Source: JASLBX01 sp036373915 (GTDB lineage: Bacteria; Actinomycetota; Actinomycetes; Jiangellales; Jiangellaceae). Taken from it: a DNA stretch of 64,000 nt. The position numbers were made by a program, and so were the translations under genes. The DNA is taken from the NCBI GenBank assembly GCA_036373915.1, contig DASUUU010000109.1, positions 67,382-131,381 of the forward strand, written 5' to 3'. This document shows positions 35,803-45,281 of this stretch, one piece after another. The notes under the pieces were generated by a model. It had not been told where the DNA came from, did no database searches, and worked only from the letters and a program-made list of their open reading frames with translations. Numbering within the stretch: position 1 is the first letter of the stretch; each line of letters begins with the position of its first letter.

Positions 35803-36624
35803 ATGAACCAGGCAGCGATGCTCGAATCGCACGCGCAGAAACAACCGCGCGAAGGCCGGATGTGGCGGCGGCCGCTCATCCACTACCTGGTCTCCTACCG
35901 GCGCAACTGGCGCGGCACCGCGATCAGCGGCTTCCTCGTGCCCTTGATGTTCCTGGGCGTCATGGGATACCTGCTCGGCCCGCTCGTGGACCGTGGCACC
36001 GGAGGCGGCATCGACGGCGTGGAGTACGTGGCGTTCGTCGCACCCGGACTGCTGGCAGCGCAGGCGATGCAGGCGGCGGTCGGAGAATCCACCTTCCCGG
36101 TCCTGGCGGGCATCAAGTGGCGGCGGTTCTACCACGCGATGCTTGCCACGCCCCTCGGCGTACGCGACATCGTGCTCGGGCACCTGGTGTTCGTCACCGT
36201 CAGGATCGCCTTGACCAGCACTGTGTTCCTGGTCGTCGCGTTCGCGCTGGGTGCAATCAGATCGCCGTGGGCGGTGCTCGCGCTCCCGGTGGCGGTGCTG
36301 TGCGGCCTGGCGTTCGCCACCGCGGTGTTCGCCTACTCAGCCCGGCAGACCGACGGCCAGGGCTTCGCGGTCCTGTTCCGGTTCGCCGTCATGCCGCTGT
36401 TCCTGTTCTCGGGGACGTTCTTCCCGATGACGCAGCTGCCCGGCTGGCTACAGCCGGTCGCCTGGTCGACGCCGCTGGCGCACGGCATCGACCTGAGCCG
36501 TGACCTCTCGCTCGGCACGCCGACCGCGACAGAAGCAATGGTCCACGTCGGATTCATGCTGCTGTGGCTGATCGCCGGGTTGGCCCTGGCCGAATGGTCA
36601 CTTCGCCACCGGATGGTGAGGTGA
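35803..36624 (+). CDS. ABC-2 type permease, first subunit
   Basis: 273-residue membrane protein with about six helices and the ABC-2 pattern (VSYRRNWRGTAISGFLVPLMFLGVMGYLLG; LFLFSGTFFPMTQLPGWLQPVAWSTPLAHGIDL near residue 200). ATG 35803 lies 5 bases after the ATPase stop; a second ATG five codons on is possible. The open frame upstream overlaps the ATPase gene and is not used. It pairs with the next permease, probably as a heterodimer. Confidence 0.92.
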   Translation: MNQAAMLESHAQKQPREGRMWRRPLIHYLVSYRRNWRGTAISGFLVPLMFLGVMGYLLGPLVDRGTGGGIDGVEYVAFVAPGLLAAQAMQAAVGESTFPVLAGIKWRRFYHAMLATPLGVRDIVLGHLVFVTVRIALTSTVFLVVAFALGAIRSPWAVLALPVAVLCGLAFATAVFAYSARQTDGQGFAVLFRFAVMPLFLFSGTFFPMTQLPGWLQPVAWSTPLAHGIDLSRDLSLGTPTATEAMVHVGFMLLWLIAGLALAEWSLRHRMVR

Positions 36625-36631
36625 CGGCGCG

Positions 36632-37462
36632 ATGAGTACAACGTCCACGCCACCGGGAGCGACCTCCGTGGTCGCGCGCCTCATTCCGATGCCGGCCGGT
36701 GCAGGGCTGGCCCGCATGCTCGTCGAGCGCAACGTGCGCTCTTACAAGCACTTCTGGGTGACGGTCGTCAGCGGCTTCTTCGAGCCGGTCTTCTACCTGT
36801 TCGCGATGGGCATCGGGCTCGGCGCCCTGATCGGCAGAATCGACGCCGGCGGCGGCATGATCGTCGACTACGCGGTCTTCGTGGCGCCGGCGCTGCTCGC
36901 CGCCTCGGCGATGAACGGGGCTGTCTTGGAGTCCACGATCAACGTGTTCTTCCGGCTGCGGTACGCCAAGCTGTACGACTCCATCCTCGCCACCCGGCTC
37001 GGGCCGCGCGACGTGGCGGTCGGAGAGATCGCTTCGGCCCTGCTGCGCGGGCTGCTGTACTCGGTCGCGTTCCTCGGCGTGGCCGCCGCGGCGGGCTACG
37101 TCCAGACCTGGTGGGCCGTGCTGGCCGTCCCGGCGGCGAGCCTGATCGGCTTTGCGTTCGCGTCGGTGGGCATGGCTGTGGGAACCTTCATGCGCACCGT
37201 CCACCACCTCGACTACGTCCAGCTGGCGATCATGCCGATGTTCCTGCTGTCGGCGACGTTCTTCCCGCTCGAGCGGTACCCCGACGGCGCGCAATGGCTC
37301 GTTCAGCTGACCCCGCTGTACCACGGGGTCGCACTGGTGCGATCGCTGATGCTCGACAACCTCAGTGCTGCGATGCTTGTCCACGTGGCGTATCTGGCGA
37401 CGATGGGACTGGTCGGGGTGTACTTCGCGGCGCGCAGGATCGAACGGCTGCTGCTGACATGA
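36632..37462 (+). CDS. ABC-2 type permease, second subunit
   Basis: 276-residue homologue of the preceding permease, with the same layout (VERNVRSYKHFWVTVVSGFFEPVFYLFAMGIGLG; MFLLSATFFPLERYPDGAQWLVQLTPLYHGVALVR near residue 205). Its stop overlaps the ATG of the downstream MFS gene by 4 bases, so the MFS protein may be part of the same transcript. Confidence 0.92.
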   Translation: MSTTSTPPGATSVVARLIPMPAGAGLARMLVERNVRSYKHFWVTVVSGFFEPVFYLFAMGIGLGALIGRIDAGGGMIVDYAVFVAPALLAASAMNGAVLESTINVFFRLRYAKLYDSILATRLGPRDVAVGEIASALLRGLLYSVAFLGVAAAAGYVQTWWAVLAVPAASLIGFAFASVGMAVGTFMRTVHHLDYVQLAIMPMFLLSATFFPLERYPDGAQWLVQLTPLYHGVALVRSLMLDNLSAAMLVHVAYLATMGLVGVYFAARRIERLLLT

Positions 37463-38739
37463 GGAGTCCTGTCGACGTCCAGCTGATCCAGCGGCGCACC
37501 GTCCATACCCTTGTCGGCACCCAGGTGATGGCGGGCCTGGGCGTCAGTAGCGGGGTCGCGGTCGCCGTCCTGCTCGCGAGCAACGTGCTCGGACGGCCGG
37601 ACCTGGCCGGCTTCGTCCAGAGTGCGCAGGTGCTCGGCTCCGCGCTGCTGGCCCTGCCCGCTGCCGGCCTTGCCGTCAAGTTCGGCCGGCGGGCCGGGCT
37701 GAGCTTGGCGCTGGCACTGGCCGCTGCCGGAGGGTTGTTGGCGATCGCCGGTGCCCAATTGCGGTTCTTCCCGTTCCTCATGCTCGGTATGGCGTTGTAC
37801 GGCGGCGGGACGACTGCCGGCCTGCAAAGCCGCTACGCCGCGATAGACCTGGCGGTCCCGGAGCGGCGCGGCCGCACGCTGTCGATGGTCGTGTGGTCGA
37901 CGACGGTCGGCGCGGTCGTGGGGCCGAACCTGGTCGGCCCGGCCGGCCGGTTGGGCGAATGGGTGGGTATCGAGCCGCTGGCCGGTCCGTTGCTGTTCGG
38001 TGCGGTGGCCATGCTGCTGGCTGCGGCGCTGGTGTGGTTCCGGCTCCGGCCGGACCCGCTCATGTTGGCCCGGCGGCTGGAGGATGCTCCCGCGGCGGGC
38101 GACGCGGCCGAGCCCGTCCCGAAGCGCCGCGGCAGCCTGCGCGCTGGGATCAGCGCTGTGCGGGGTTCGCCGCGGGCGACGCTCGGCATGGGCGCAGTTG
38201 TCGCCGCGCACACGGTGATGGTGTCGGTGATGGTCATGACTCCCATCCACATGGACAACGGACAGGCTTCGCTGTCGGTGATCGGACTGGTGATCAGCGT
38301 TCATATCGCAGGCATGTTCGCCTTCTCGCCGGTGATGGGCTGGCTGGCCGACTGGGTGGGCCGGTTGCCGGTGATCGCGGCGGGCGGGATCGTGTTGCTG
38401 GTGGCCGTTGCGCTGGCCGGCACGGCGCCCGAGGGTCACTCGGCGGGGTTGACCGCTGGACTGTTCCTGCTCGGGCTGGGCTGGTCGGCCTGCCTGGTGG
38501 CCGGCTCGACGCTGCTGTCCGAGTCGGTGGCGATCGAGGAGCGCCCGGTTGTGCAGGGTTCGTCCGACCTGCTCATGGGCCTGGCGGCGGCCGGCGGCGG
38601 GGCGGTGGCGGGTCTCGTGGTCGGCCGGCTCGGGTACGGCGTGCTCAACGCGGGCGCCTCCGTGCTCGCCGTGGCACTCCTCGTCGGCGTGGCCGTGACG
38701 GCGTCGCGGGCGGCACGGGTTCGGCGTGTCGCGGCGTAG
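37459..38739 (+). CDS. MFS family transporter
   Basis: 426-residue membrane protein with about 12 hydrophobic helices, an RRAGLSLALALAAAGG segment after helix 2 and a charged central loop (RRLEDAPAAGDAAEPVPKRRGS). Probably a proton-driven exporter of unknown substrate. ATG at 37459 overlaps the stop of the ABC permease, which links it to the exporter operon. The recA SOS box lies 2 bases after its stop. Confidence 0.88.
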   Translation: MRSPVDVQLIQRRTVHTLVGTQVMAGLGVSSGVAVAVLLASNVLGRPDLAGFVQSAQVLGSALLALPAAGLAVKFGRRAGLSLALALAAAGGLLAIAGAQLRFFPFLMLGMALYGGGTTAGLQSRYAAIDLAVPERRGRTLSMVVWSTTVGAVVGPNLVGPAGRLGEWVGIEPLAGPLLFGAVAMLLAAALVWFRLRPDPLMLARRLEDAPAAGDAAEPVPKRRGSLRAGISAVRGSPRATLGMGAVVAAHTVMVSVMVMTPIHMDNGQASLSVIGLVISVHIAGMFAFSPVMGWLADWVGRLPVIAAGGIVLLVAVALAGTAPEGHSAGLTAGLFLLGLGWSACLVAGSTLLSESVAIEERPVVQGSSDLLMGLAAAGGGAVAGLVVGRLGYGVLNAGASVLAVALLVGVAVTASRAARVRRVAA

Positions 38740-38741
38740 TT

Positions 38742-38755
38742 CGAACGTTCGTTCG
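38742..38755 (+). promoter_or_regulatory. SOS (LexA) box upstream of recA
   Basis: CGAAC-GTTC-GTTCG, a perfect match to the Gram-positive/actinobacterial LexA consensus CGAAC-N4-GTTCG, 149 bases before the recA start and just after the MFS stop. Confidence 0.9.
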
Positions 38756-38904
38756 TTCTACTATCCACATCAAGGGAGAGCGCCCGGAGTTGTCCACAGG
38801 CGGAGATCAGGCTCTCGAACTCTGTCAGTGGCAACGCGTAGCGTCCTCGAGTGACAACAAGACGACCCAAGGGCCGTGCGGCCCACAAGCCCCAGGTGGT
38901 ATCC

Positions 38905-39942
<1,038 letters not shown>

Positions 39943-39976
39943 GCCGCCGCAAGACGTCTCGACCTCGCCAGGAGGC

Positions 39977-40582
39977 ATGCCGACTGTGGGTGGACGCAGG
40001 CGCCGCCGGGCCGCTGACGCGCGGAACGGTGGTCCGGTCGAAGCGCTGCGCGACGAGCCGCGCAGTGACGAGCCCGACGCCGACCCCGAGAACGTGGCCC
40101 GGGCCATCGCACTGCGTAAGCTCGCCGCTGCGCCACAGACTCGTGCGCAACTGGCCGATGCGATGGCCCGCCGGGGTGTACCGGCGGACGTGCGTGATCG
40201 GGTCCTCGATCGGTTCGACGACGTCGGGTTGATCGACGATGCCATGTTCGCCCGGATGTGGGTCGAGTCGCGCCACGCCGGTCGAGGGCTGGCCAAGAAG
40301 GCCCTCGCGCACGAGTTGCGCCGCAGGGGAGTCGATTCGGCTCTCGTCGACGAGGCCGTGGCCGAGCTCGATCCCGAGCGGGAAGAGACCACGGCCCGCG
40401 CGCTGGTGGCTCGCAGACTCCACTCGACCCGCGGGCTCGACACCGCGACCCGGACTCGACGACTCGCCGGAATGCTCGCTCGCAAGGGGTACCCGGCGGG
40501 GTTGTCGTTCCGCGTGGTCCGCGAGGCGCTCGAGCGCGAGGGAGTCGACGAAGCCGAGCTTCCGTCCGAAGACGGCTGGTGA
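39977..40582 (+). CDS. recX: Regulatory protein RecX
   Basis: Modulator of RecA activity. 201 residues with three-helix RecX repeats (RAIALRKLAAAPQTRAQLADAMARRGVP; LIDDAMFARMWVESRHAGRGLAKKALAHELRRRGV). ATG 39977 has AGGAGG upstream; the open frame runs further back into recA without support. Starts 34 bases after recA. Confidence 0.94.
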   Translation: MPTVGGRRRRRAADARNGGPVEALRDEPRSDEPDADPENVARAIALRKLAAAPQTRAQLADAMARRGVPADVRDRVLDRFDDVGLIDDAMFARMWVESRHAGRGLAKKALAHELRRRGVDSALVDEAVAELDPEREETTARALVARRLHSTRGLDTATRTRRLAGMLARKGYPAGLSFRVVREALEREGVDEAELPSEDGW

Positions 40583-40629
40583 GACGGCGTGTCAAAGGGC
40601 AAAGGTCTCGATTTTGTAACGCTGACACC

Positions 40630-40659
40630 TTGACCGCAAGCGTGCCGCCCTCGTAGCCT
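40630..40659 (+). promoter_or_regulatory. Promoter for the rny leader
   Basis: TTGACC (40630-40635), 18-base spacer, TAGCCT (40654-40659). This is one of the best housekeeping sigma-factor matches in the window and predicts a transcript start near 40666, about 330 bases before rny. Confidence 0.6.
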
Positions 40660-40672
40660 CAATGGTCAAGAG

Positions 40673-40786
40673 ATGTCCGCTACCGCGGATCCGCAAACAA
40701 CACGACACGCAACAACCCCCGCAACTACTCCGGTCACCGACCGGTACGTGACATTAGGTCCTGGCTACTGGCCGGGCCGGAGCTGA
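40673..40786 (+). CDS. Candidate small ORF in the rny leader (37 codons)
   Basis: ATG 40673 to TGA 40786 encodes 37 residues, starting MSATADPQTTRHATT and ending YVTLGPGYWPGRS. The start is a few bases after the predicted transcript start with AAGAG just upstream. It contains a TTA codon, rare in high-GC actinomycetes, and ends 6 bases before a hairpin. I do not recognise it; it could be a leader peptide or chance. Confidence 0.35.
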   Translation: MSATADPQTTRHATTPATTPVTDRYVTLGPGYWPGRS

Positions 40787-40791
40787 CGCAT

Positions 40792-40845
40792 ACCCGCGTT
40801 GGCGCGATCGCCCGCATCCAGCGGGCTGCTTGCGCATACGCGGGT
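40792..40845 (+). promoter_or_regulatory. Nested hairpin in the rny leader
   Basis: ACCCGCG (40792-40798) pairs with CGCGGGT (40839-40845), enclosing GCCCGC/GCGGGC (40810-40826) with a 5-base loop. CGCATAC occurs on both sides. It sits directly after the small ORF and before rny, a position that would suit attenuation or RNase-mediated autoregulation. Confidence 0.45.
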
Positions 40846-40997
40846 GGCGCCCAAGCCGCCGAGGTTGGCGATTCGGTGGCCTACGGCGTCACGACGGCGC
40901 ACCCGGCGCGGTGCCCTCGAGGTGTCGCCGCGGCACGCGGTAACGGACGCGAAGAGAAGACGTCCGCGTGCGGGCGACGACATAGAGGAGCCGACCG

Positions 40998-42587
40998 ATG
41001 GAAAGCGCAGTCACAGCCGTATTCCTGGTCGTCGGCCTCGTTCTGGTGGCAGCTGCGCTCGGCGTGGTCGCCTGGATCCTGCTGCGGCGCCCCGGCTCGA
41101 TGCGCCAGGCCGCAGACGAGTTGCTTGCCGATGCGCGGCGGGAAGCCGATGAGCTACGCAACCAGGCTCGAGATGAAGCCGACCGGTTGCGCCAGCAAGC
41201 CGCGCAGTTGGTCGATCATGCCAAGGCCACTAGAGACGAGGCCGAAGCCGACATCAGGACGATGCGCGACGATCTCAAAGATCTTCGGTTGGACCTCGAG
41301 CGCCGGGAGAACCGGTTGAGCGAACGCGAAGAGCGGCTCGACACCGACGAACGGGCGCACGGTGAGCGCGTCGCCGCACTGGCCGAACGTGAGGTCACGC
41401 TCGAGGAACGGGCCAGAGAGCTCGACCAGCTGGAAACGCATCGAAGGCAGATTCTCGAGCGAACCGCCGAGCTGACCGCGGAGCAGGCAAAGGCGGAGCT
41501 GGTGGCGGCGGTCGAGGCGCAGGCCAAACGCGAGGCTGCGATGCTCGTGCGCGACATCGAGCGGGAGGCCCAGGAGCAAGGTGATGCCCGAGCCCGCGAG
41601 ATCATCACCCTCGCGATCCAGCGGCTCGCCTCGGAGCAGACCGCGGAGTCCGTCGTATCCGTGCTGCACCTGCCGGCCGACGAGATGAAGGGCCGCATCA
41701 TCGGCCGCGAGGGACGCAACATCAGGGCCTTCGAGCAGGTCACCGGGGTCAACCTGATCATCGACGACACGCCGGAGGCGGTGCTGCTCTCGTGTTTCGA
41801 CCCGGTCCGCCGCGAGGTAGCGCGGCTCACCCTCGAAGAGCTCGTGCTGGACGGGCGGATCCACCCGCACCGCATCGAGGAGCAGTACGAGCTGAGCAAG
41901 GCCGAGGTCGAGCGCCTATGCGTGCGGGCGGGGGAGGACGCCCTTGTCGACGTGGGGCTGACCGACTTCCATCCCGACCTCGTCGCGCTGCTCGGGCGCC
42001 TTCGATATCGAACCTCCTACGGCCAGAACGTGCTGAAGCACCTGGTCGAGTCGGCACACATCGCCGGGATGATGGCCGCCGAGCTGGGCATGGACGTGCC
42101 ACTGGTCAAGCGATGTGCGCTGCTACACGACATCGGCAAGGCGCTTACCCACGAGGTCGAGGGCAGCCACGCGATCATCGGCGCCGAGATCGCCCGCCGG
42201 TACGGCGAGCACGAGGACGTCGTGCACGCCATCGAGGCGCACCACAACGAGGTCGAGGTGCGGACCATCGAGGCGGTACTGACCCAGGCGGCCGACGCCA
42301 TTTCGGGCGGGCGGCCTGGGGCGCGGCGTGAGTCGCTGGAGGCGTACGTCAAGCGGCTCGAGCGCCTCGAGGAGATCGCCAAGACCCACGAGGGCGTGGA
42401 GAAGGTGTTCGCCATGCAGGCCGGCCGCGAGATCCGCGTCATGGTTCTTCCCGACGTGGTGGACGACCTGGCCGCAGGAGTGCTCGCTCGCGACATCGCC
42501 AAGCAGGTGGAAGAGGAGCTCACCTATCCCGGCCAGATCCGGATCACAGTCGTCCGCGAATCCAGAGCCACCGAGTTCGCCCGCTGA
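40998..42587 (+). CDS. rny: Ribonuclease Y
   Basis: Membrane-anchored endoribonuclease. 529 residues: an N-terminal transmembrane helix (VFLVVGLVLVAAALGVVAWILL), a long charged coiled coil to about residue 210, a KH domain (KGRIIGREGRNIRAFEQVTGVNLIIDDTPE), and an HD domain with LLHDIGKALTHEVEGSHAIIGAEIA near residue 375. GAGGAG precedes the ATG. The stop TGA directly abuts R1 repeat copy 3. Confidence 0.96.
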   Translation: MESAVTAVFLVVGLVLVAAALGVVAWILLRRPGSMRQAADELLADARREADELRNQARDEADRLRQQAAQLVDHAKATRDEAEADIRTMRDDLKDLRLDLERRENRLSEREERLDTDERAHGERVAALAEREVTLEERARELDQLETHRRQILERTAELTAEQAKAELVAAVEAQAKREAAMLVRDIEREAQEQGDARAREIITLAIQRLASEQTAESVVSVLHLPADEMKGRIIGREGRNIRAFEQVTGVNLIIDDTPEAVLLSCFDPVRREVARLTLEELVLDGRIHPHRIEEQYELSKAEVERLCVRAGEDALVDVGLTDFHPDLVALLGRLRYRTSYGQNVLKHLVESAHIAGMMAAELGMDVPLVKRCALLHDIGKALTHEVEGSHAIIGAEIARRYGEHEDVVHAIEAHHNEVEVRTIEAVLTQAADAISGGRPGARRESLEAYVKRLERLEEIAKTHEGVEKVFAMQAGREIRVMVLPDVVDDLAAGVLARDIAKQVEEELTYPGQIRITVVRESRATEFAR

Positions 42588-42647
42588 CGTTCGATCACGT
42601 TCAGCAGGTGTATCCCTGCCGTACCAGGCGCGTGCGGGTGGTACGGC
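42588..42647. repeat. R1 repeat, copy 3, half degenerate
   Basis: The left arm CGTTCGATCACGTTC plus AGCAGG (42588-42608) starts on the base after the rny stop and matches copies 1 and 2. The complementary right arm is lost; only an inner hairpin remains (GCCGTACCA 42618-42626 with TGGTACGGC 42639-42647). Confidence 0.75.
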
Positions 42648-42696
42648 GCGGAAACGCCTGGTGGGCGGCCCAGTCGTGGGTGCAGAGGCCGCGGCA

Positions 42697-43500
42697 TCAG
42701 TCCGATTCGAGCGGCGGTGGCTCAGCCGCGCCGAGGACCGGCTCGAGAGTGGATGCCCACGCCGCCTGCCACCGGCCGTCGTCGGCGACGGTAGCGAGCA
42801 CGTCGGTTACGAACGAGCGGAGATCATCGTCGCCTTTGCGTAATCCGATGCCATAAGCCAGGGGTTCGGACTCGGTGTCGCCGATGCGCAGGTGGGAGGT
42901 CACCTCGGCGGCCAAGACCAGGTCCGGTGCGAGTACGGCGTCGACGGTGCCGTCCGTGAGCACGGCCACGCAGTCCTGGGCTGTCCCGACGATGGCGACG
43001 TCCGGCACGAGATCGCCGATCTCCGCGGTGGCGCAGATCCGCTCGGTCTCCGGCTCGGCGGACCCGGACAACACCGCTACCCCTCCGACGTGGTAAGGGC
43101 CGGCGAAGTCGACGATCTCGAGGCTGCGGTCGGTGATCGGCATCGCGGCGATCACCAGGTCGACGTGGCCGTCTTCGATAAGGCGCTCGTGGTTGAGCGC
43201 GTCGGTTTGCACCCAGCTGATCTCATGAGGTGCGATGCCCAGCGCACCGGCGATCATCTTGCCGAGTTCGGCCTCGAAGCTCACCGGCACGTCGTCCTCG
43301 TCGAGATCGTTGCCGGTGATCCCGATCGTGACGTTCCCGGCTGCCGCCAGTTGGGCCGGTGTACTGTGTGGCGCGAAATCGGTGGCACCGACGTCGAGGA
43401 GGTTGGGATCCGACTCAGGCGTGCAGCCGCTGAGCCCCGCAGTCAGGACCAGGAGCAGGCCGCCGAGCCGTCGCGTGTGCACCGCGGAATTCTGGCACAT
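42697..43500 (-). CDS. Amino-acid-type solute-binding lipoprotein
   Basis: 267 residues. Signal peptide with lipobox LTAGLSGC (RRLGGLLLVLTAGLSGCTPESD), then a family-3 periplasmic-binding fold (IGITGNDLDEDDVPVSFEAELGKMIAGALG; GHVDLVIAAMPITDRSLEIVDFAGPYHVGG), as in glutamate/polar amino acid ABC systems. No permease or ATPase is adjacent, so it is an orphan receptor or serves a distant transporter. ATG 43500 places the signal peptide near the N-terminus; the frame is open for 24 more codons, and a GTG at 43482 is also possible. Confidence 0.82.
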   Translation of the reverse strand: MCQNSAVHTRRLGGLLLVLTAGLSGCTPESDPNLLDVGATDFAPHSTPAQLAAAGNVTIGITGNDLDEDDVPVSFEAELGKMIAGALGIAPHEISWVQTDALNHERLIEDGHVDLVIAAMPITDRSLEIVDFAGPYHVGGVAVLSGSAEPETERICATAEIGDLVPDVAIVGTAQDCVAVLTDGTVDAVLAPDLVLAAEVTSHLRIGDTESEPLAYGIGLRKGDDDLRSFVTDVLATVADDGRWQAAWASTLEPVLGAAEPPPLESD

Positions 43501-43664
43501 CGGACACCAGGGTTGGTCGGCGTGTCGCACTGCGAAGTCAGCAGCGAGCCGTAAAGGTATTGCCGGTCTCATCCTTGTTGCGGCAGGTCACAACCCGGTC
43601 ACCGGTATGGACCCTGGGAGATCGGCGCGACAGGATCAGACCCACGACCAAGGAGAGGAGCACG

Positions 43665-44705
43665 ATGAGAATCTTGAGGAGCAGGACGTCGCTGACGGTG
43701 CGCCTGGGCGCGGCGCTGGCGGCGATGACCCTTGTCGCCGCGGCCTGTGGGGACGACGACGATAACGGCGACACCACCGGCGACGGCGGCGAGCAGACCG
43801 AGGAGCCGGCCGAGGACGGCGGCGGTGAGATGCCGGAGTTCTTGACCATGGGTACCGGCTCCACCGGCGGAACCTACTTCCCGCTCGGTGGTGCGATCGC
43901 CGGTGTCTGGTCCGGCAACATCGAGGGGCTCGACGTCAGCACGCAGGCCAGCGGGGCATCGGTGGAGAATCTCCAGCTGCTCGCGCAGGAAGAGATCGAC
44001 CTCGCGATGGCCATCAACGGCACGGCATCCGCAGCGTTGGCCGGCGAGGGTGACTTCGCGGGCCAGGAGTACGACGTCACCTACCTTGGGGCCGTCTACC
44101 GCGAGGTGTACCAGATCGTCGCCCGCGCTGACGCCGGCATCACAACGGTCGAGGACATGGCCGGCAAGACTGTGGCCATCGGCCCGCCTGGAAGCGGTAC
44201 CGCCGTGTTCGCCGAAGCGCTGCTCGAGCGCGCCGGCATCGAGCTGGGTGAGGTACGTCAGGAGACGTTCGGTGAAGCCGCCGACCTGCTGCGTGACGGC
44301 ACTATTGACGCGTCGATCGGTGTGCTTGCCCTGCCGGCCGGAAGCCTGGAAGAGGTGGCCCGCTCCACCGATCTGGTGATGGTGTCGCTCGAGGGCGACC
44401 TGCTTCAGCAAACGCTCGACGAGGACCCGACGCTCACCGAGACCGAGTACGAGCCGGGCACCTACACCGGCATCGACGAGCCTGCGACGCTGGTGACGAA
44501 CTGGGCTTCGCTGTACGCCCGGTCTGACCTGCCGGAGGAGGCCGCGTACCAGCTGGTCAAGGTCATGTACGAGATGAACACCGACATCGCCGCGGCTCAC
44601 GCGGTCGGTAACGAGATCCAACTCGACTCCGCGCTCGATGGCGCCGCCGACGTCCCGGTACACCCCGGAGCCCAGCGGTTCTACGACGAGGCCGGAGCCG
44701 GGTGA
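43665..44705 (+). CDS. TAXI family TRAP transporter solute-binding lipoprotein
   Basis: 346 residues with a signal peptide and lipobox (LAAMTLVAAACGDDDDNGD), an acidic linker, then the TAXI binding domain (MGTGSTGGTYFPLGGAIAGVWS; IGPPGSGTAVFAEALLERAGI). It delivers a carboxylate or similar solute to the fused permease downstream. ATG 43665 follows AGGAGAGGAG; the frame is open further upstream without support. First gene of a three-gene operon; its stop overlaps the DUF1850 GTG. Confidence 0.93.
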   Translation: MRILRSRTSLTVRLGAALAAMTLVAAACGDDDDNGDTTGDGGEQTEEPAEDGGGEMPEFLTMGTGSTGGTYFPLGGAIAGVWSGNIEGLDVSTQASGASVENLQLLAQEEIDLAMAINGTASAALAGEGDFAGQEYDVTYLGAVYREVYQIVARADAGITTVEDMAGKTVAIGPPGSGTAVFAEALLERAGIELGEVRQETFGEAADLLRDGTIDASIGVLALPAGSLEEVARSTDLVMVSLEGDLLQQTLDEDPTLTETEYEPGTYTGIDEPATLVTNWASLYARSDLPEEAAYQLVKVMYEMNTDIAAAHAVGNEIQLDSALDGAADVPVHPGAQRFYDEAGAG

Positions 44706-45268
44706 CAACAAGCGCCGACGTACGGCCGGAGCGGTTGGGCACACCGTTCTCGCCGGCCCGGCGCAAGGTACTCGCGGTCGCCACGGCGGTGGTCATACTG
44801 GCCGCCGCCGTGGCGGTTGCGTGGCTGTGGCCGGGCGCGGGAGGGCCGCGCCTGGCCGTGGTCGACCGTGGAACGGGCCAGGGGCCAGGGGAGGTCGTGT
44901 ACGAGCGGGCCGTCGAGCCGGGCGAGCCGTTCGTGCTCGAGCACACCCATTCAGTGACCCGGCGGCTCGTCCGCGAGACCTTCTCTGTTCTAGACGGCGA
45001 GACGATCGCCCTCGAGGAGCTGTGGTTCGACGAGTTCGGGCCGAACCTGCCCGCCGGCCCCGAAGTCTTCGACCACGATGTGACGTGGCTGCATGAGGAT
45101 GGCGCGTACCGGGTCGTCCACCACAGTCACCCGATCGGCGTAGTGCCCCTTCGGGTGGGCAGCGAACAGGTCGACCACACCTTGACGTTCGCCGATGGAG
45201 AGCGGGTACGGTTGCTCGACATCGCGCCACGGGGTGCCTGGGTGGACCTCATCGTTCGCACTGGATAG
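44702..45268 (+). CDS. DUF1850 protein of the TRAP operon
   Basis: 188 residues: one N-terminal membrane helix (VLAVATAVVILAAAVAVAWLW), then an extracytoplasmic DUF1850-type domain (RLAVVDRGTGQGPGEVVYERAVEPGEPFVLEHTHSV). The family is regularly encoded between TAXI binding proteins and their permeases; the role is unknown, perhaps assembly or docking. GTG overlaps the previous stop by 4 bases; the TRAP permease ATG lies 13 bases after its stop. Confidence 0.85.
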   Translation: MTTSADVRPERLGTPFSPARRKVLAVATAVVILAAAVAVAWLWPGAGGPRLAVVDRGTGQGPGEVVYERAVEPGEPFVLEHTHSVTRRLVRETFSVLDGETIALEELWFDEFGPNLPAGPEVFDHDVTWLHEDGAYRVVHHSHPIGVVPLRVGSEQVDHTLTFADGERVRLLDIAPRGAWVDLIVRTG

Positions 45269-45281
45269 TGAGGCGGAGCTG

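Larger units (their letters stand above)
40583..40997. other. 415-base gap between recX and rny
   Basis: Longest gene-poor stretch in the window. It holds a promoter (40630-40659), a possible small ORF (40673-40786) and nested hairpins (40792-40845). The remaining 140 bases up to the rny Shine-Dalgarno show nothing I can name. The layout suggests a long, structured 5' leader for rny. Confidence 0.6.

Noticed and set aside
38851..38904. Upstream GTG start for recA
   Set aside because: Would add a basic tail not typical of RecA; the ATG at 38905 has AGGTGG and gives the normal length.
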